Assembly: GCF_023065955.2 (NCBI RefSeq)
Contig: NW_026623008.1
Location: 24,455,001-24,519,000, forward strand
DNA from: Ursus arctos
Taxonomy: Eukaryota; Chordata; Mammalia; Carnivora; Ursidae
Direction of reading: 5' to 3'
DNA: 64,000 nt
Shown here: piece by piece, positions 20,769 through 32,767 of the stretch
How positions within the stretch are numbered: the stretch's first letter is position 1
How the letters are laid out: each line of letters starts with the position of its first letter
Made by a program: the position numbers and the translations under genes
Notes under the pieces: model-generated
Told to the model about the DNA's origin: nothing
Database searches by the model: none
Seen by the model: the letters and a program-made list of their open reading frames with translations, nothing else

Positions 20769-23059
20769 AGAGGTTCTTAATTCTGAGACACTCACCATTT
20801 CTTTTTTTTCTTAAACAAGAAAACCTAGGGAGGGGACAGCCTACGTAAGAGCGAGAAAGAATAGTTCGATTTTGTAAGATCATCTATCCACTTATTCCTC
20901 TTCTCTTAGTTTATTCTCTTCCTCTTGGAAAGATCAGAATTAAAGGATCCAAAGTATCTGAGACAGGAAATGAGTAAGGCAGGAAAAAGGATGTGGTCTG
21001 AAAAAGAGTGGATTCTGGGGCTGAGCCAGAGCAAGTAACAGGCACAGGGTCATAGATGGGGGAGGGGGCCCGGTGGCAGGAAGAGAAGTCTCGGGATCAA
21101 TCAGCTTAGACTAGAAAGTCCGTGACAGAGGAGATATATCTGGAGAAGCATAACAACACCTTCCTAAAAGCTTATCCTCCACTATAATGCAGAGAGACAA
21201 TGGCTGACCGCCCTAGAGCTAGGAGAATCATTACTGGGACAGAAAGAAGAGCTGGAGTTTCCGCCTTACTTTGAGGAAAGTGGAAGTAATATACGTTGGG
21301 TATGCCTGACAGACATAAATTAGAAATTAGTCAGGACCTGGAAGAGAAGTGGAAAAAGCTGGGAGGTTAAGTACATGATGGAATACCAATATTCCTGAAG
21401 CATCTATGTGCCACATCTCAGTAAGACAGCAGCTTAAAAAAAAAAAAAAAAAAGAGGAGGAGGAGTGACGACTGGAGAGATGGCTCAAGCAAACACAGTT
21501 GGATAACAGAAACCAACTCGAGAACAACAGAAATGTACACCAAGAAACTACCTACTTTCTCAAGACTAAGGCTGGAGAAAAAAAAGGCATCTATTCTTCC
21601 AGTGTGTAAAGACAAGCCTGGAAACAGATCTTGGGTGGGCAGGGCGCACATGATGAAGAGGGCCTGGAAAGGGCAGGTGCCAAAGAGCACCATTGCCCAT
21701 CTGCTGGAGCCTCTGTGAAACAAGCCAGCCCCTGTGAATGAGCCAAGCCAGGAACTTTGGTTCCTGCCTTGCAGGGGCTGGAATTCAAGTACAGCAACAC
21801 AGGGAAACACAGTTTCTCAGCTGATTCAAAAGTGTGGGTACTTCCAGACACCGGTCCAGATGTTGGGGGCTATGTGGGAAAATCACTTTTATAAGCGCCT
21901 AGCACTATATGAAGCAGGAGTCTAATAAAAGTGTGTTGATCTGAGTGAAACCAGAACTACTTAGCTGTGCAGGTATTTTAAGATTCCAGACAGACTCTCC
22001 TGCCCTATAACCAACATGGTAAGTTGCTTTCTTCCTATTTCACAGGCGAAATGATACGAAGCCCTACACCCCTGCGACCTATACCTAAGCCCTCATCAAC
22101 AGACACTGCCACAGGTCTGCTGCCCTGCACTGGAATAAAAGATGGGGAGGGCAGGAGCGGGGGAGAAATACAGGGGCAAGAAGGCATTTCCTTGCTTCAT
22201 TAGCCTGTAATTTTCAGACTCACCTAGAAATCCTGGCAGTTCCAACATTTGGGTTGACTCAGGAGGGGAAGAAAAATCCCAGGTGAATGATAATTGGATT
22301 ACCCAGTTATGCCCCAGAGCCAAATGGCTGGAAAAGGCCAGGACAGCAGGGTCTGATACACTTAAAGTGACATTATATTCTAAACCAAAAATCGAGACAC
22401 TTGGGCTGATAGACAATGGGATGGAATATTTTAAATTGGCGCTGTCCTAGAAAAATCGGGGACATATGGTGGATTTAGGTCTGTTGCTTATTTCACAACG
22501 AGGGATCCTCTGGGCCCAATATGCTAATGGAGGGGATTAAAGCCCTAGAATGGGAGATGTCTAGGAGAAAGCTGTCACTGATTTGTAAAGCAGGGGAAAA
22601 AAAAAAGTGTGTGTGTAGACCGCACTGGAAGAAGGGGAACATTCTGGGTATGGAGTAGGGAGGAAAGGAAAGTTGATCAGAACTGAAAGTATGTCAGTGA
22701 AATCTGTTTAGGTATCCAAGGCGGGGGTGGGGAAGGGACGGAAAGGATTGGGATGGTGGGGGTATCACTGGTACAGACTGGTGGTATCCAGCCATACAGA
22801 ACTCAGGGGCCAGGAGTTCAGACTGTAGCTTCACCATTAGTTTGCAGCCTGACCTTGGGAAAATTATTTCCCTCACTGCGGACTTCAATTTAAATAGAGA
22901 AATCTCACAAATCCCGATTTTTATGTAAAGAATCCACAATTCAGCATACCTTCATTTGGCATGGGAAAGAGAGAAAATGCTCTTCTAAAAATGGAAGACA
23001 GGACAGACACAGAACAGCTTGTCCTTTCCATCCAATTAAAAACCTCGTGAGACTGAACT

Positions 23060-24060
23060 AGATTAAAAACAAAACTCTCCAGCGAAGCCGCAGGCCCTCC
23101 AAGCTAGGTAGTCCCCTACCAACAGAGCGCAGCGGATGCCAGCAGCCCTGGCCCTAAACGGCCCGTCCATCCCCCGGTAAATCGCCGTCCCGGGAGGACG
23201 GTGATGGGGTGGGGGTGGGGTGTGCGGGGACGGGGGGGGGGCAGGGGCGCGGACACACACGGAAGCGTTTGGCACACCAAGGTTGACAGAGCGGCTTCCG
23301 GGGGAGTGCGGGGCGGGCAGGGTCCCCGACGAGGGGGGGGAGGCGGAGAACACCTCCCAGGCGCCGAGAGGGCGAGAGTCGCGGGCTGGCACGGCCTGGC
23401 AGCCGAGCAGGCCCGGGCCGGGAGTGGCACCGGAGGGCGGTGCCCGGCTTCCCGTGCGACGAGCGCCGGCCACGGGCCCCCTCCTGGCGAGAACCCCTCC
23501 CCCGCCACGGGCACTGACCTGTCCAGGGCCCGGCTGGGCCTGGCCGGGCGGGGCCTACGCAGCCCCTCGGCCGGGCGCCGCCTCGCGCGGGGTCCCGGGC
23601 CCGGGCGGGCCGCCTCCTCTCCGCCGGGAGCCTCCGAGCCGGGGCCCGGGGCTGCCGCGGCGCATCCGACCGCACCGGCCTGGCCGGCGTCAACAAAGGG
23701 CGGCGGGGGCGCGAAGCCGGGGCGGGGGCGCGGGCGGCGGCCGGATTGCGCGCGCGCGGCGGGCGCTCGAGGGCTGCAGCCGCCGCGGAGACAATGCGGC
23801 GCGTCCCGGCAGGGCTCCCGCGGCCGCCTCCGCCGGGGGCGGGGCGCGGCGCGGGGCGGGGCCTGGTCGCGCGGGGCGGGGTCTCCGGGAGGCGGGGCGC
23901 CGGCGCGGAAGCGGGGCCGCGCGCTTCCTTTGTGCGGACGCGCCGGCCCCGCCCCGCGCCCTCCGGAAGGCGCCCCGAGCCCGGCGGCGAGTTAGGGACG
24001 TCGGCCTTCGGTTAGGGAGGCGGGCGCCGCGCGGCAAGGACGTCTGCCCGCGGCCCTTCA
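23060..24060 (-). promoter_or_regulatory. PHC2: CpG island in intron 8, candidate internal PHC2 promoter
   Basis: A roughly 1-kb block of very high GC and dense CpG, unlike the surrounding intron, with repeated GGGGCGGGGC boxes (Sp/KLF type) at about 23835-23890. It lies between exon 8 and exon 9, upstream of the short-isoform ATG. A minus-strand consensus donor CTGGACAG|GTCAGT occurs at 23519/23518, which could end a noncoding first exon spliced to exon 9. No TATA box was seen. Promoter function is inferred from composition, position and donor; direction could also be bidirectional. Confidence 0.7.
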
Positions 24061-24119
24061 GAAGTCCCCAGTGGCGTGGCGGACTATTGACTCCCGCCCG
24101 GCCAATTCGAAGGCAATAA

Positions 24120-24272
24120 TAATAACGACTAGCAGTAATCGAGTGCTTAGTATGTGTCAAGCCCTCCGTGCACGCATTCCCACTTAGGCTTCACAATAAC
24201 CCTACAAGTAGTCATTATTCTCCGCATTGGGAACTGAGGATCAGAGAAGTTAAGTAATGACCAAAGTGACCC
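24120..24272 (-). repeat. MIR SINE fragment (reverse)
   Basis: GAACTGAGGATCAGAGAAGT and TAAGTAATGACCAAAGTGAC are reverse-orientation MIR core. Lies next to the CpG island. Confidence 0.65.
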
Positions 24273-24284
24273 AGTTACACCCCC

Positions 24285-24395
24285 ATAAACGGGGATAGTG
24301 CCTACTCTTTAGGCTTACTGTGAAGGTTAACTGAGAACATTTACACAAATTGCCCGCAGTGCTTGGCACACAGTTGGAGCCCAATAAATGTTACT
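24285..24395 (+). repeat. MIR SINE 3' half
   Basis: CTTACTGTGAAGGTTAACTG, CAGTGCTTGGCACACAGTTG, CCCAATAAATGTTA. Faces the reverse-orientation MIR just to its left. Confidence 0.65.
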
Positions 24396-24999
24396 TCTCT
24401 TCCTAAACCACACTGTTTTAAACTGCATTCTCATGGCGAAGCACATTCATTCACTAGATACGCTAGAAAGCTGTGGGGGATACAAGGTGACTCACGCGTC
24501 TCACCGCCCCATCCCCCAGCTTTATCGGGAATAGATGACACGGACTTCTCCCTCCATGCTTGACGTCTCTCTTTTCCCAACATTTTCCCATTTTCTTGCC
24601 TTTTACTTTTTTTTAGCATTCGTATTCTCCCTGCCCCCACCCCCGCTTTTCCCCTTCAGGTCTCATCCCTTTTCCTTTGCTTCTGCGTCTTACGTTTATT
24701 TTATATGCCCTGATTGTTTACTTCACTCCCTCTTCTCCTATTCCTCTTCCCTCCCCTCTACTATTTTTCGAATTTTCAAAGTCTTCTTTCATTAACATTC
24801 CCATTTCCTCCTCCTTTCTGATTTGCACTTCTTACACTTACAAAGACAACACGGGATAGAATACTCAATTTCTATTTCCCAAACAGGCCCACATTTTCCT
24901 GCCTCCCTACCTTTACTTCCTCTAGTCCCTCCTAGATTGTCCTTTCCCCTACTCTGCATGTCTAGGTCCTACTTATCCTTCAAGTTCTAGACTCAAGAA

Positions 25000-25330
25000 C
25001 AGTGGTCAGCAAACTTTTTCTGTAAGGAACCAGAGGGCAAATATTTTAGACTTTGCTGGATATCCTTTCTCTGTTGTAGCTATTCAGCTCTGCTGTTGTA
25101 ACAGGACAGCAATCACAGATGATACACCCATGAGTAAGTGCGGCTGTGTTCCAACAAAACTTTATTTATGGACAGTGAAATTTAGATGTCATATAATTTT
25201 CATGTATCATGAAGTATTCTTTTGATTCTTAAAATTTTTTAAGGTAAAAACCATTATGAAATGGTGTACAAAAACTGGCAATGTGATGGATTTGGCCCTT
25301 GGGATGTAGTTTGCCAACCCCTGCTCTAGA
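25000..25330 (+). mobile_element. hAT-type nonautonomous DNA transposon copy
   Basis: Starts GGTCAGCAAACTTTTTCTGT and ends TAGTTTGCCAACCCCTGCTC, with GTGTTCCAACAAAACTTTAT inside. This is a widespread mammalian DNA-transposon family with near-palindromic ends. I do not assign the subfamily. Confidence 0.7.
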
Positions 25331-25334
25331 ACAA

Positions 25335-25600
25335 CGCTACTTCCTCTCGGCGACCTATCCTGATCATCTCTACTGGGTGGTAACTCCTCCCTCGTAACTT
25401 TAAAGCACTTACCTATAATCCTTCTGTGGCATTTATCACATTTTGGGTTTTATTGTATGTTTTCTTCCTGTACATTTCTCGTCTTTCCCAGCAGAACTTA
25501 AGCTCCTTGAAGGTAGGGCATAGACCTTATTTCTCTGTGTATTACCTCCCAGCCCACAGTGCTTTGCACAGAGCAGGCATTCGAACATAGACAGAATGGG
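25335..25600 (+). repeat. Probable L2 LINE tail
   Basis: AGCTCCTTGAAGGTAGGGCA and CCACAGTGCTTTGCACAGAG are L2 3'-end-like phrases. Confidence 0.55.
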
Positions 25601-25959
25601 TAAATATTTAAGTCTTGGGTGGTTCACGGTTGTTTCCACTGTACAAAGCTTACTTCTCTCATGAGATAGCACCTCAGGAACAGAAGGCTTGTTTTAAGTA
25701 TAGATTTCAGAAAGAGATTTTTGAGAGCTTTATAGAGAAGACAGAGAAAGATAAGCAAATGTCAGTTCATTTAGGAGTCACTGGATAACAAGTTCTTGAA
25801 CAAAGAATGTGTATTATCACCAACCTGCAGACAGAGCCTGAGTCCTCAGTCGGGTCCTAGTCAACATTTCTCTCAGCACATTGGTTAAAAACAAAGAGAA
25901 CGTGCTATATGATTTACAGACGGCAAAGTCAAGCAGAGGAGTTAATACAAAGAATCGCA

Positions 25960-26140
25960 GAATCCAGATCTAAAACATGTCTGCCCCCTCACTGACTCTC
26001 TGTGCTCTGCTTTTCTGTCTTTAAAATGGGGATAAAAGTCCCTTCCTACCTCACAGGGTTACTGTCAGAACTAAATGAGGAAATACACATAAAGCCTGGC
26101 AGAGAGGGCTTAGTAAATATTAGCTATTAACTATTTACTT
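25960..26140 (+). repeat. MIR SINE
   Basis: TCTTTAAAATGGGGATAAAA, CACAGGGTTACTGTCAGAAC, AAATGAGGAAATACACATAA. Confidence 0.65.
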
Positions 26141-26404
26141 GCTGGGCAGGAACTACTGGCTGAATTCACAAGATAACATTGAATAGACATAATTAACTCT
26201 ATTTTGGCACAAAGTATAAACTGTACACATTTGAGACTGTGGAGACCTGGAATGATAGCAATCCATGTAAAAAGAAACCTTAAAAACAAAATAAAAAATA
26301 AACCCCAAACCCAACCCTCTGGGATTCAGGTGACACAGAGCTCTGTGAGCCAATGGTGTCATTCCCCTGGGGGGAGGAGCTACCGTGGGGCTCTGGGTGC
26401 GTCA

Positions 26405-26590
26405 TGCTGATGCAGACGCTTGGAGCCAGAGTCAGGACACTGCCCTTTCATAGCAGTGTGACCTGGCCCCTCTACAGGCTTTTATTTCCTCCTCTAAATC
26501 AGGGGACAATAATATTTATCTCTCAGGGTTATCAGGAGTGAGGGAAGGACAACTTAGAACAGTACTCGGCACCTAGTAGGTGTGCAAACG
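26405..26590 (+). repeat. MIR SINE
   Basis: CAGTGTGACCTGGCCCCTCT, CAGGGGACAATAATATTTAT, GAACAGTACTCGGCACCTAG. Confidence 0.65.
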
Positions 26591-28020
26591 AATCTCAGCT
26601 CCTCCCTACCATACCATGCAGATCTGCGAAACAGTCCTGCCGCCTGAGGGCCGTATAACGCTAGGTCCGGACGCCAACCGGTGGCGGCTAGTGGCTTTTT
26701 ATATTTGGAATTACTGTGCTTAATTTGGGGGCTAACACTTTGAGAGAATTAATGCAAAGGTGGAATGTGGCTAAACAAGAATGACCAGATGGTGGTGGGA
26801 ATGGGAGGACTTGACGTGGGATGGGTTAAAAAAAAAAAAAAAGTCTCAGATATGCAGCCTGGAGAATTTCCCTTTTTTAATGGGAAAGAGAGGAAAGAGA
26901 CATGGTAACTGTCTACAAAGGCTGCAGGAGATGGACTTTGTTACAATTCACAAGACATTCACAGGCAGTGGTGGAAATTCCAGGAGAGCTGGTTTTGGCT
27001 TAATATGAAGAGCAACTTTCTGATAATTAGAGCAACTCCACAATGGAATGGGCGGCTTTTCAAACTGGTGAACCCCTTATTATTGCAAGTGTGCCAAGAG
27101 AACGGATGGCCTCCTTCCTGTCTTTTAAGTTTCCTGATGTTCTTTCTCCACATTCTCTTGCTCTCCTTTTCCTTATTCCATCCTCTGCCTCTTATGACAC
27201 TGATAGCCCTTTCCCTTACTTTGTACCCAAGTGCTTTTCTTCTCATTTCTCCTTCTTGAGTTTCCAAACTCTTTGTCTCTTGGCTCTCCCCACCCCGACT
27301 CCCAGCACACACTTAGTCCGATGACCGGAACTGCCTCCCTGCCTTGTAGGTGGCCCACCGCTCAGAATGTCACTTCTCTGGGCCAAGCTTGCACACCAGC
27401 AGAGAGGGGACCCAGAGGGCGTGCTGTGACTCTCCCATCAGGGTAGAGGGGTCCAGCAGAGTGTCCTGAAACCCAGTCATGGAGAAGACCATTGGTCACT
27501 GGGCACTCACAGACAGATGGGGATCCCGGAGCTGAGAAGTTCTCTCAAAGCTGCTTTCCATGAGCCGAGCTCATTCTGAATCCCCTTCAGGCTGCCCCTC
27601 GGCAGTTGCCATATCTTTGCTCTACGGCAGCCGTTTGTCATATTTCCAATTTCAAGAACTCCTTCTTAGAGCAAATGAAGCAGAGAATTGAGACAACTGG
27701 AAACCTGCCTGAACTCTCAACTTGGCATATGGATATGCAGATACACCTGACAGTGCCATGTAGGCCTCAGAGTCTGGATCTAGAACTTTCAACTCTCCTT
27801 TTCTTTCTCTCTCCTTTTCTGTCTTCGGAGTCTTCTTTCTTTTCCTTTGGTTCATCTTCCTATTTCCCCTCCTCTGTTTCCACCCACCCGGCTTTCCTGT
27901 TGCCATGTGGGATTACAGTGGTTTACCCGCCCAGGCTAGATGCCCCAGTGAAATGTTCCAGGGGATGGCCAGCAAGGCCAACTCCGTCCCCTCCCCCGAG
28001 GGTCCCACTACACTTCATAC

Positions 28021-28186
28021 CGTGAGCTGGGGACTGCTGGATGTTAGGGCTCTTGGGGACAGGCAGGCCTCCAGGCATGGCAGTGACGATGGCCTGTTGA
28101 TGTGGAGATGGGCCAGACCGAGTCTCCGGCACACTCTTCTCCCCAGGTACAGCTTCCTTCCAGTCGTCCGCGGCGCACTGCTGGGG
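28021..28186 (-). CDS. PHC2: PHC2 coding exon 8 (residues 460-515)
   Basis: A 166-bp exon encoding PQQCAADDWKEAVPGEKSV, PETRSGPSPHQQAIVTAMPG and GLPVPKSPNIQQSPAH plus one base of a split Glu codon. Acceptor CCTTCACAG|CCC at 28187, donor CACG|GTATGAAG at 28020. It is separated from exon 7 by only 241 bp, the shortest intron here, and followed in transcript order by a 17.8-kb intron with two CpG islands. Matches PHC2 directly upstream of the HD1 exon. Confidence 0.93.
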
Positions 28187-28427
28187 CTGTGAAGGGACAG
28201 GACAGAGATCGTCTGCTCACACATTGCCTCTACATCCTCGGATACTTCCCCTGTTTCCGAGGAGTTTGGGTAGCGGGCAAGGACGTTAAGGTTCAGCCAG
28301 CCCCAGATTTGGGAGGGGCCCCTGGGCTTTCCCGGATCACCCAGAGAGGACTTCGACAAAGACCCATCCACGCAGGCACTGTGGCATTGCCTGTCTGTTC
28401 CCCGGCCCTCGGCACTGGCTTACTCAC
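28187..28427 (-). other. PHC2: PHC2 intron 7, short (241 bp)
   Basis: If retained, the reading frame of exon 7 continues for about 44 codons into it before a stop at 28293, so retention would truncate the protein. Confidence 0.8.
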
Positions 28428-28846
28428 CACTGGTGAGGCAGGCTGCAGTTGTAAGATGACAGCTGAGGCGTGCTGGAACCTGCGTTGAGGGGTGTGGGCC
28501 AGGCCCTCAGGGTATCCATTATGAGGCCCAGCGTCTGGCGTGGGAGGGTGACACTGCTGGGTGCTGCCAGCCTTGTGCACATTGGTCGTGGGGCACTGGA
28601 GAGGCAGGGCGGGTGTAACTGGGCCTAGTGGCATGGCGTGGGCTTCGGGGCTGGGCTGCAGGGTCAGGCTGGGAGGGACCGAGGCGAGCTGGGGGTGGGA
28701 CTGGGCTTGGAGCGCGGGCCGGGACTGCGGCGGTGGCGGCGGCGGCGGTGCTGGCTGCTGGGGCTGCTGCTGGAGCACAAACTGGGGCTGCAGGTGCTTT
28801 GAGGGCGGCTGCGAGAGGAGCTGGTGCGGTTGCAGCTGAGCATAGG
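28428..28846 (-). CDS. PHC2: PHC2 coding exon 7 (Pro/Gln-rich, residues 320-459)
   Basis: The largest exon in the window (419 bp). It begins AYAQLQPHQL, goes through a short Gln run and a Pro run (about 28735-28770, encoded by a CCG/CAG-rich tract), then AHAMPLGPVTPALPLQC, and ends RRFQHASAVILQLQPASP. Acceptor CCCCTTCAG|CC at 28847. The exon end is ambiguous by three bases: TGCCTCACCAGTGGTGAGTAA can be cut at 28428 (strong donor GTGAGTAA, adding one Val) or at 28431 (GTGGTG). Both keep frame with exon 8. The Pro-rich tract is likely length-variable between species. No folded domain. Confidence 0.92.
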
Positions 28847-29220
28847 CTGAAGGGGGGGACAGAGCAGGTCAGGGGGCACAGCTTGACCTCATCTTCTGCC
28901 ATGGCCCCAGCTCTGCCCCTCCCACCTCCATATCACAAGGGCTTCCCAGACTCACGGTCTCGGGCTTTGATCTCTTTCAGCTTTCACCTAGAGACTGGCT
29001 GGCCTGGCCACTGCCACGACCCACCTCTCTCTGTTTCCTTGCCTTCCTCCTGTGCTGAAGCCGTGTTCCCTCGGGCTGCCCCTCAAAGCCCAGTGCAAAA
29101 CTCACCTCCTCTGGGAAGCCTTCTTGGACCATGCCAGCTGTTCAGAGAGCTGGATTCTACAGTGTGCCATGCTCTCTGTCCCCTCCGTGCCCTTCACCCG
29201 CTTTTCTCTGAGCCTGCAGG

Positions 29221-29290
29221 CGGTGTGGCCTCCCATCGCCCAACCCAGCCCTGCAGTCGGTGTGGCCTCCCATCACCCAACCCAGCCCTA
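29221..29290. repeat. 37-bp tandem duplication
   Basis: CGGTGTGGCCTCCCATC unit repeated with one mismatch (CGCCC against CACCC). Confidence 0.9.
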
Positions 29291-29359
29291 GCTCTGCTCA
29301 GGCTGGGCCTCCTGCAGGACAGCCAATGGCACACGGGGCCCTGGACTCTGTGACATACA

Positions 29360-29550
29360 CAGGGGCCTCGGGCTAGCTGCTAACCCTCTCTAGGCCTTGG
29401 CTTCCTTCTCCGAAAGTTGGAAATAAAAACAGTTTCCACCCAGAAAGTTCTTGTAGGGATGAAATGAGAAAAAACTGTGCGAATAAAATGAGAAAAAAAG
29501 TGACATATTGTACATAGCACAGTGCCTGGCAGTCATGCTCGATCATCTCT
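29360..29550 (+). repeat. MIR SINE
   Basis: TCTAGGCCTTGGCTTCCTTC and CACAGTGCCTGGCAGTCATG. Confidence 0.6.
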
Positions 29551-31399
29551 AGCTATAATTAAAGAGATGATTCCGATCTTGGTTTAGGCGCTCAGAGCGT
29601 GCTGGACTCACGCCTCCCACAGGAACGTGGATCACGGTGCACTATAATTGTTTCTTAGCTGCCTTCCCTTCAAGCTCATGAACCCCTTGTGGTCAGAAAC
29701 TATCCTGGATCTCTTTATCCAGAACCTGGCCTAATGCCTGACATCAGATGGGTGCTAAAAAAATAAACTTCTTGTCCTGAACTGGAATTTGTTGCCACGT
29801 GCCGCTAGCCTTCTCTTCTCCCACTTTAACCAGGCCGACTCTTTGAGGTGAGGATTCTTATACTTTTTTAGGAATCCATTCAGTGTCTAGCTCATGCTGC
29901 CTTGTATATAGTAGGGGTTCAGAGATGCAGCTCAGAGATCGATTGTCCTTACTCCTCACCCTGCCTAGTGGCATCCAGGCCAGCTTAGCATGAGGGCGGC
30001 TCCCCTGAATCTGTCTGGCCTGACAGAGGCCCTCCACCAAGACTCCCACAAGCTGGGGAGCCACTGCGGAGCGGCTGTGCCTTGCAAACGCATAGGGTCA
30101 CAGCAGGAAGCTCACAAATGGATTTTTACAACCAAAGCCTCGCAGCCAATAAGGTTAAAGGCAAATTTTGGATCTTGAGCTAACATTTTAAAAGAATCCT
30201 GTGATCCTGACAGGTTTTGAAAGCAAGCAGATTTCAAACGGAATTGGGGAGGGGGGCTTCCTTCTTAAATTTTGTCTATTTACACATGTTTCCAACTATC
30301 TCATCACAGCCCAGCACAGAGTTCCAAGCAGAAGGCTGATCGGAATGGAAAGGAAAGGAAAGAGGAGGTGTTAAGGGAAAACAACACGGTCCCGTGATTG
30401 ACAGCTGTAGGCAGAGAGAGGGCGGAGCGTTTTTAAAGAAATGCGCTGGGTGTGAGGTGCCGGTGGATCACCCAAATGGAAATTGCCAGTAGGCATCTGG
30501 CGATTATAAATCGCCCCTGCCTCCAACTTAAGCCTTGTCTCCCAATCCACATTAAATAGCTCAAAACTTAATCAGGCAAAGACTGTTAATGAGGCAAACT
30601 AGACAATCAGGACTTTTTGAGATGACTGTGGATAAGGCACCGGGAGATCCCGCAGACGTCACGCAGTGCCCCGTTAGGTGCCTTCTGAGAAGTCAAGCAA
30701 ACCTCTCTGTCTCTCAGTACAAAGTCATGAAGTCCTGCCCCGGGAACCGTGGCTGCAGGGACTGCCCATGTGAGGTGAGCGCAGGCACGGGTGCGGGGCA
30801 GGGGGCTGAGGACCCTCGGCCTGCCCCACCACTCCCGGGCTGTGTGGCTAGAGGCGGTCCTGCTCCTTCTCAGGGATTCAGAGTTTCGTCTGCGACAGGA
30901 GGTTTGGGTGAGATGAGCACAGGAGTCTCTCCCAGCTCTCATCTGATGGGAGTGGCTAGCATAGAAAAGTAGGTTAAAATTCAGGATGTATAAGGTGGTG
31001 AAAAGAAGGTGAGAGAGGAAGAGGGTTCTAAATCTCCAGCGCGAAGAGTCCAGTTAGGGACAGTACACGTTTGCTTGCCAAGAATGGGAAAGCAACTGCT
31101 GGCCCCGCTCTCCCAGAGCGTCCCCGTCTATCCCACTACCCCACTCTCTCCCCTCTGTGCTGCTTGTGGAAAACCAGAGGCGTTGTTCCGGAACAGATGA
31201 TGCCAGTGTATGCCATGCTGGAAAGAAGGCTCCTGAAGCCTTAGATAAGTTCATAGATCAAAGACTCAAGGTAGTTTGGGGGGGAGTGTACATCCGTAAC
31301 CTTTTGAGGTTAATAAAAAGCAAAGACCATGATTTAACTCTGGCATTATCCTGGGTCAAAAGTCCTTTTATTCAAAGTATTGCACTAACTTTCTAATTG

Positions 31400-31760
31400 G
31401 TCTTTCTGATTCTGGTTTCTTCTCTCTATAATCCATCTTACCGATTGCAAATTAATCTTTCTTTTGCAAGTTAATCTTCCTAGTGCACAGATCTGACCCC
31501 CGATAAAAAGCCATCAGGGATCCTCCTTTGTCTGTTGTCTAAAGCCCCTGGCATTCAAGATCTCTTTACAACCTTTTAATTTTTATTATTTCTTTGATCC
31601 AGGCAATCTACTCCTCACTGTCCCCCCTACAGAGTTCATGCCTTGTCTCATCCTGCCCCGAGTAGCACACAAATCAAATCCTTTCCCTGCTCTTCCAGCC
31701 AAGGAGACTCTTCCCTTTGAGCTACACCAAGGTCTCTCTGCTTCGCGGCGCCCTCAGAGA
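31400..31760 (+). repeat. Probable L2 LINE fragment
   Basis: AGATCTGACCCCCGATAAAA, CCATCAGGGATCCTCCTTTG and TCTAAAGCCCCTGGCATTCA resemble L2. Confidence 0.5.
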
Positions 31761-31774
31761 TGCCGCGTGTCCAG

Positions 31775-31930
31775 TGGTCAAGTGTAAGCTCTAGAGTCAA
31801 AGTGCTTGGATTTGAATCTTAGCTCGGCCACTTACCAGCGGTGCGATGCTGGGCAGGTTACTTGACCTCTCTGTACCTGTGTCATCAGATACCCATTTCA
31901 TAGTTATTTCAGTAAAAGACTTATCTCCTT
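31775..31930 (+). repeat. MIR SINE
   Basis: GCTTGGATTTGAATCTTAGC, GGCCACTTACCAGCGGTGCG, CTTGACCTCTCTGTACCTGT. Confidence 0.75.
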
Positions 31931-32006
31931 TAACAGGCAGAATTTATGGGATTCATTTATTTCATCCAAAGAACCTTGAATTTAGTGGATGCTCAATCAG
32001 TATTGG

Positions 32007-32037
32007 GGAATGAATGAATGAATGAATGAATGAATGA
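32007..32037. repeat. (GAAT)n microsatellite
   Basis: Seven or so uninterrupted AATG/GAAT units. Confidence 0.95.
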
Positions 32038-32767
32038 CAACATGGTGGGACTCCAGCTTGTTTATCCCACAGAATCCTTCCTCTTTAGAGCCAGAACACA
32101 GATGAGAAGGATATAAGCCCACAGATCATTTTGGTTTACCCAGCATTCTGGTTTGTCGAAGACCCTCCTCCTGTCCCACCCCTGCTCTCTACGTTCCTGC
32201 ATTCACTGTCAACCCACCCCAACTGCTCTACTCGCTGTGCACAAAACGTCATATCCCACCGTGCCTGTTTGGCTTCGATTTCGGTGCTTCCATTTTCTGG
32301 AATGCCCTCCTTCTGCTTCAGCGATCCAAGGCTTAAGCTTCTTTGGCTCAGGCTCAGCTCCTGTTGTCGCCTTCTTTGCCTTAACTCTCAATTACGGGTT
32401 TTCCTGAAGGATTCCTGAAGGTTTCTGTTTGTTTGATTCATTTATGACTTAACGTGTGCTATCTTGTATACATATTTCACTGATTCTTAAAAATTGAATC
32501 TTACTCCCCCCATCCCCGCGTTTTAACATAACATCCTCTGAACTGGGATGCATATCGCACTTGGTGTCAGTTCAACCAGTGGTGCTTTTCCTCCCTAGAA
32601 TTTAATAAAATAATGGTGCAGCTCACAATCAGTGGTATTCTAGATGAAATCAAACGGGAATACTTTTATTCTAGTGTGTGTTTCCTATCTTTCTAACTAT
32701 CCTTTTTCAGTCAAAGGCATGTTCTATGTTTCTTTTTAATTTTTCCTTAATTTAAAAGATATGCTTT

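Larger units (their letters stand above)
10182..28020 (-). other. PHC2: PHC2 intron 8 (17.8 kb)
   Basis: The largest complete intron here. It holds two Can-SINEs (10625-10859, 11284-11510), several MIRs, an AT-rich stretch without recognised elements (about 11680-12830), two CpG islands, a degenerate hAT-type transposon copy (25000-25330) and a probable L2 tail. The stretches 13050-15700, 17860-23050 and 26600-28020 show no recognised gene or element beyond short simple repeats (G-run at 20428, A-run at about 21435). Confidence 0.75.

Noticed and set aside
23519..23696. Minus-strand frame that runs through the donor at 23519 in phase with exon 9, possible new N-terminus of PHC2
   Set aside because: The frame has no ATG (it opens only at TTG), so standard initiation is not available; left as untranslated leader.
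23201..24160. Several 150-300 codon open frames on both strands over the larger CpG island
   Set aside because: All are Arg/Gly/Ala/Pro-rich by-products of CpG density; overlapping frames on both strands cannot all be genes.
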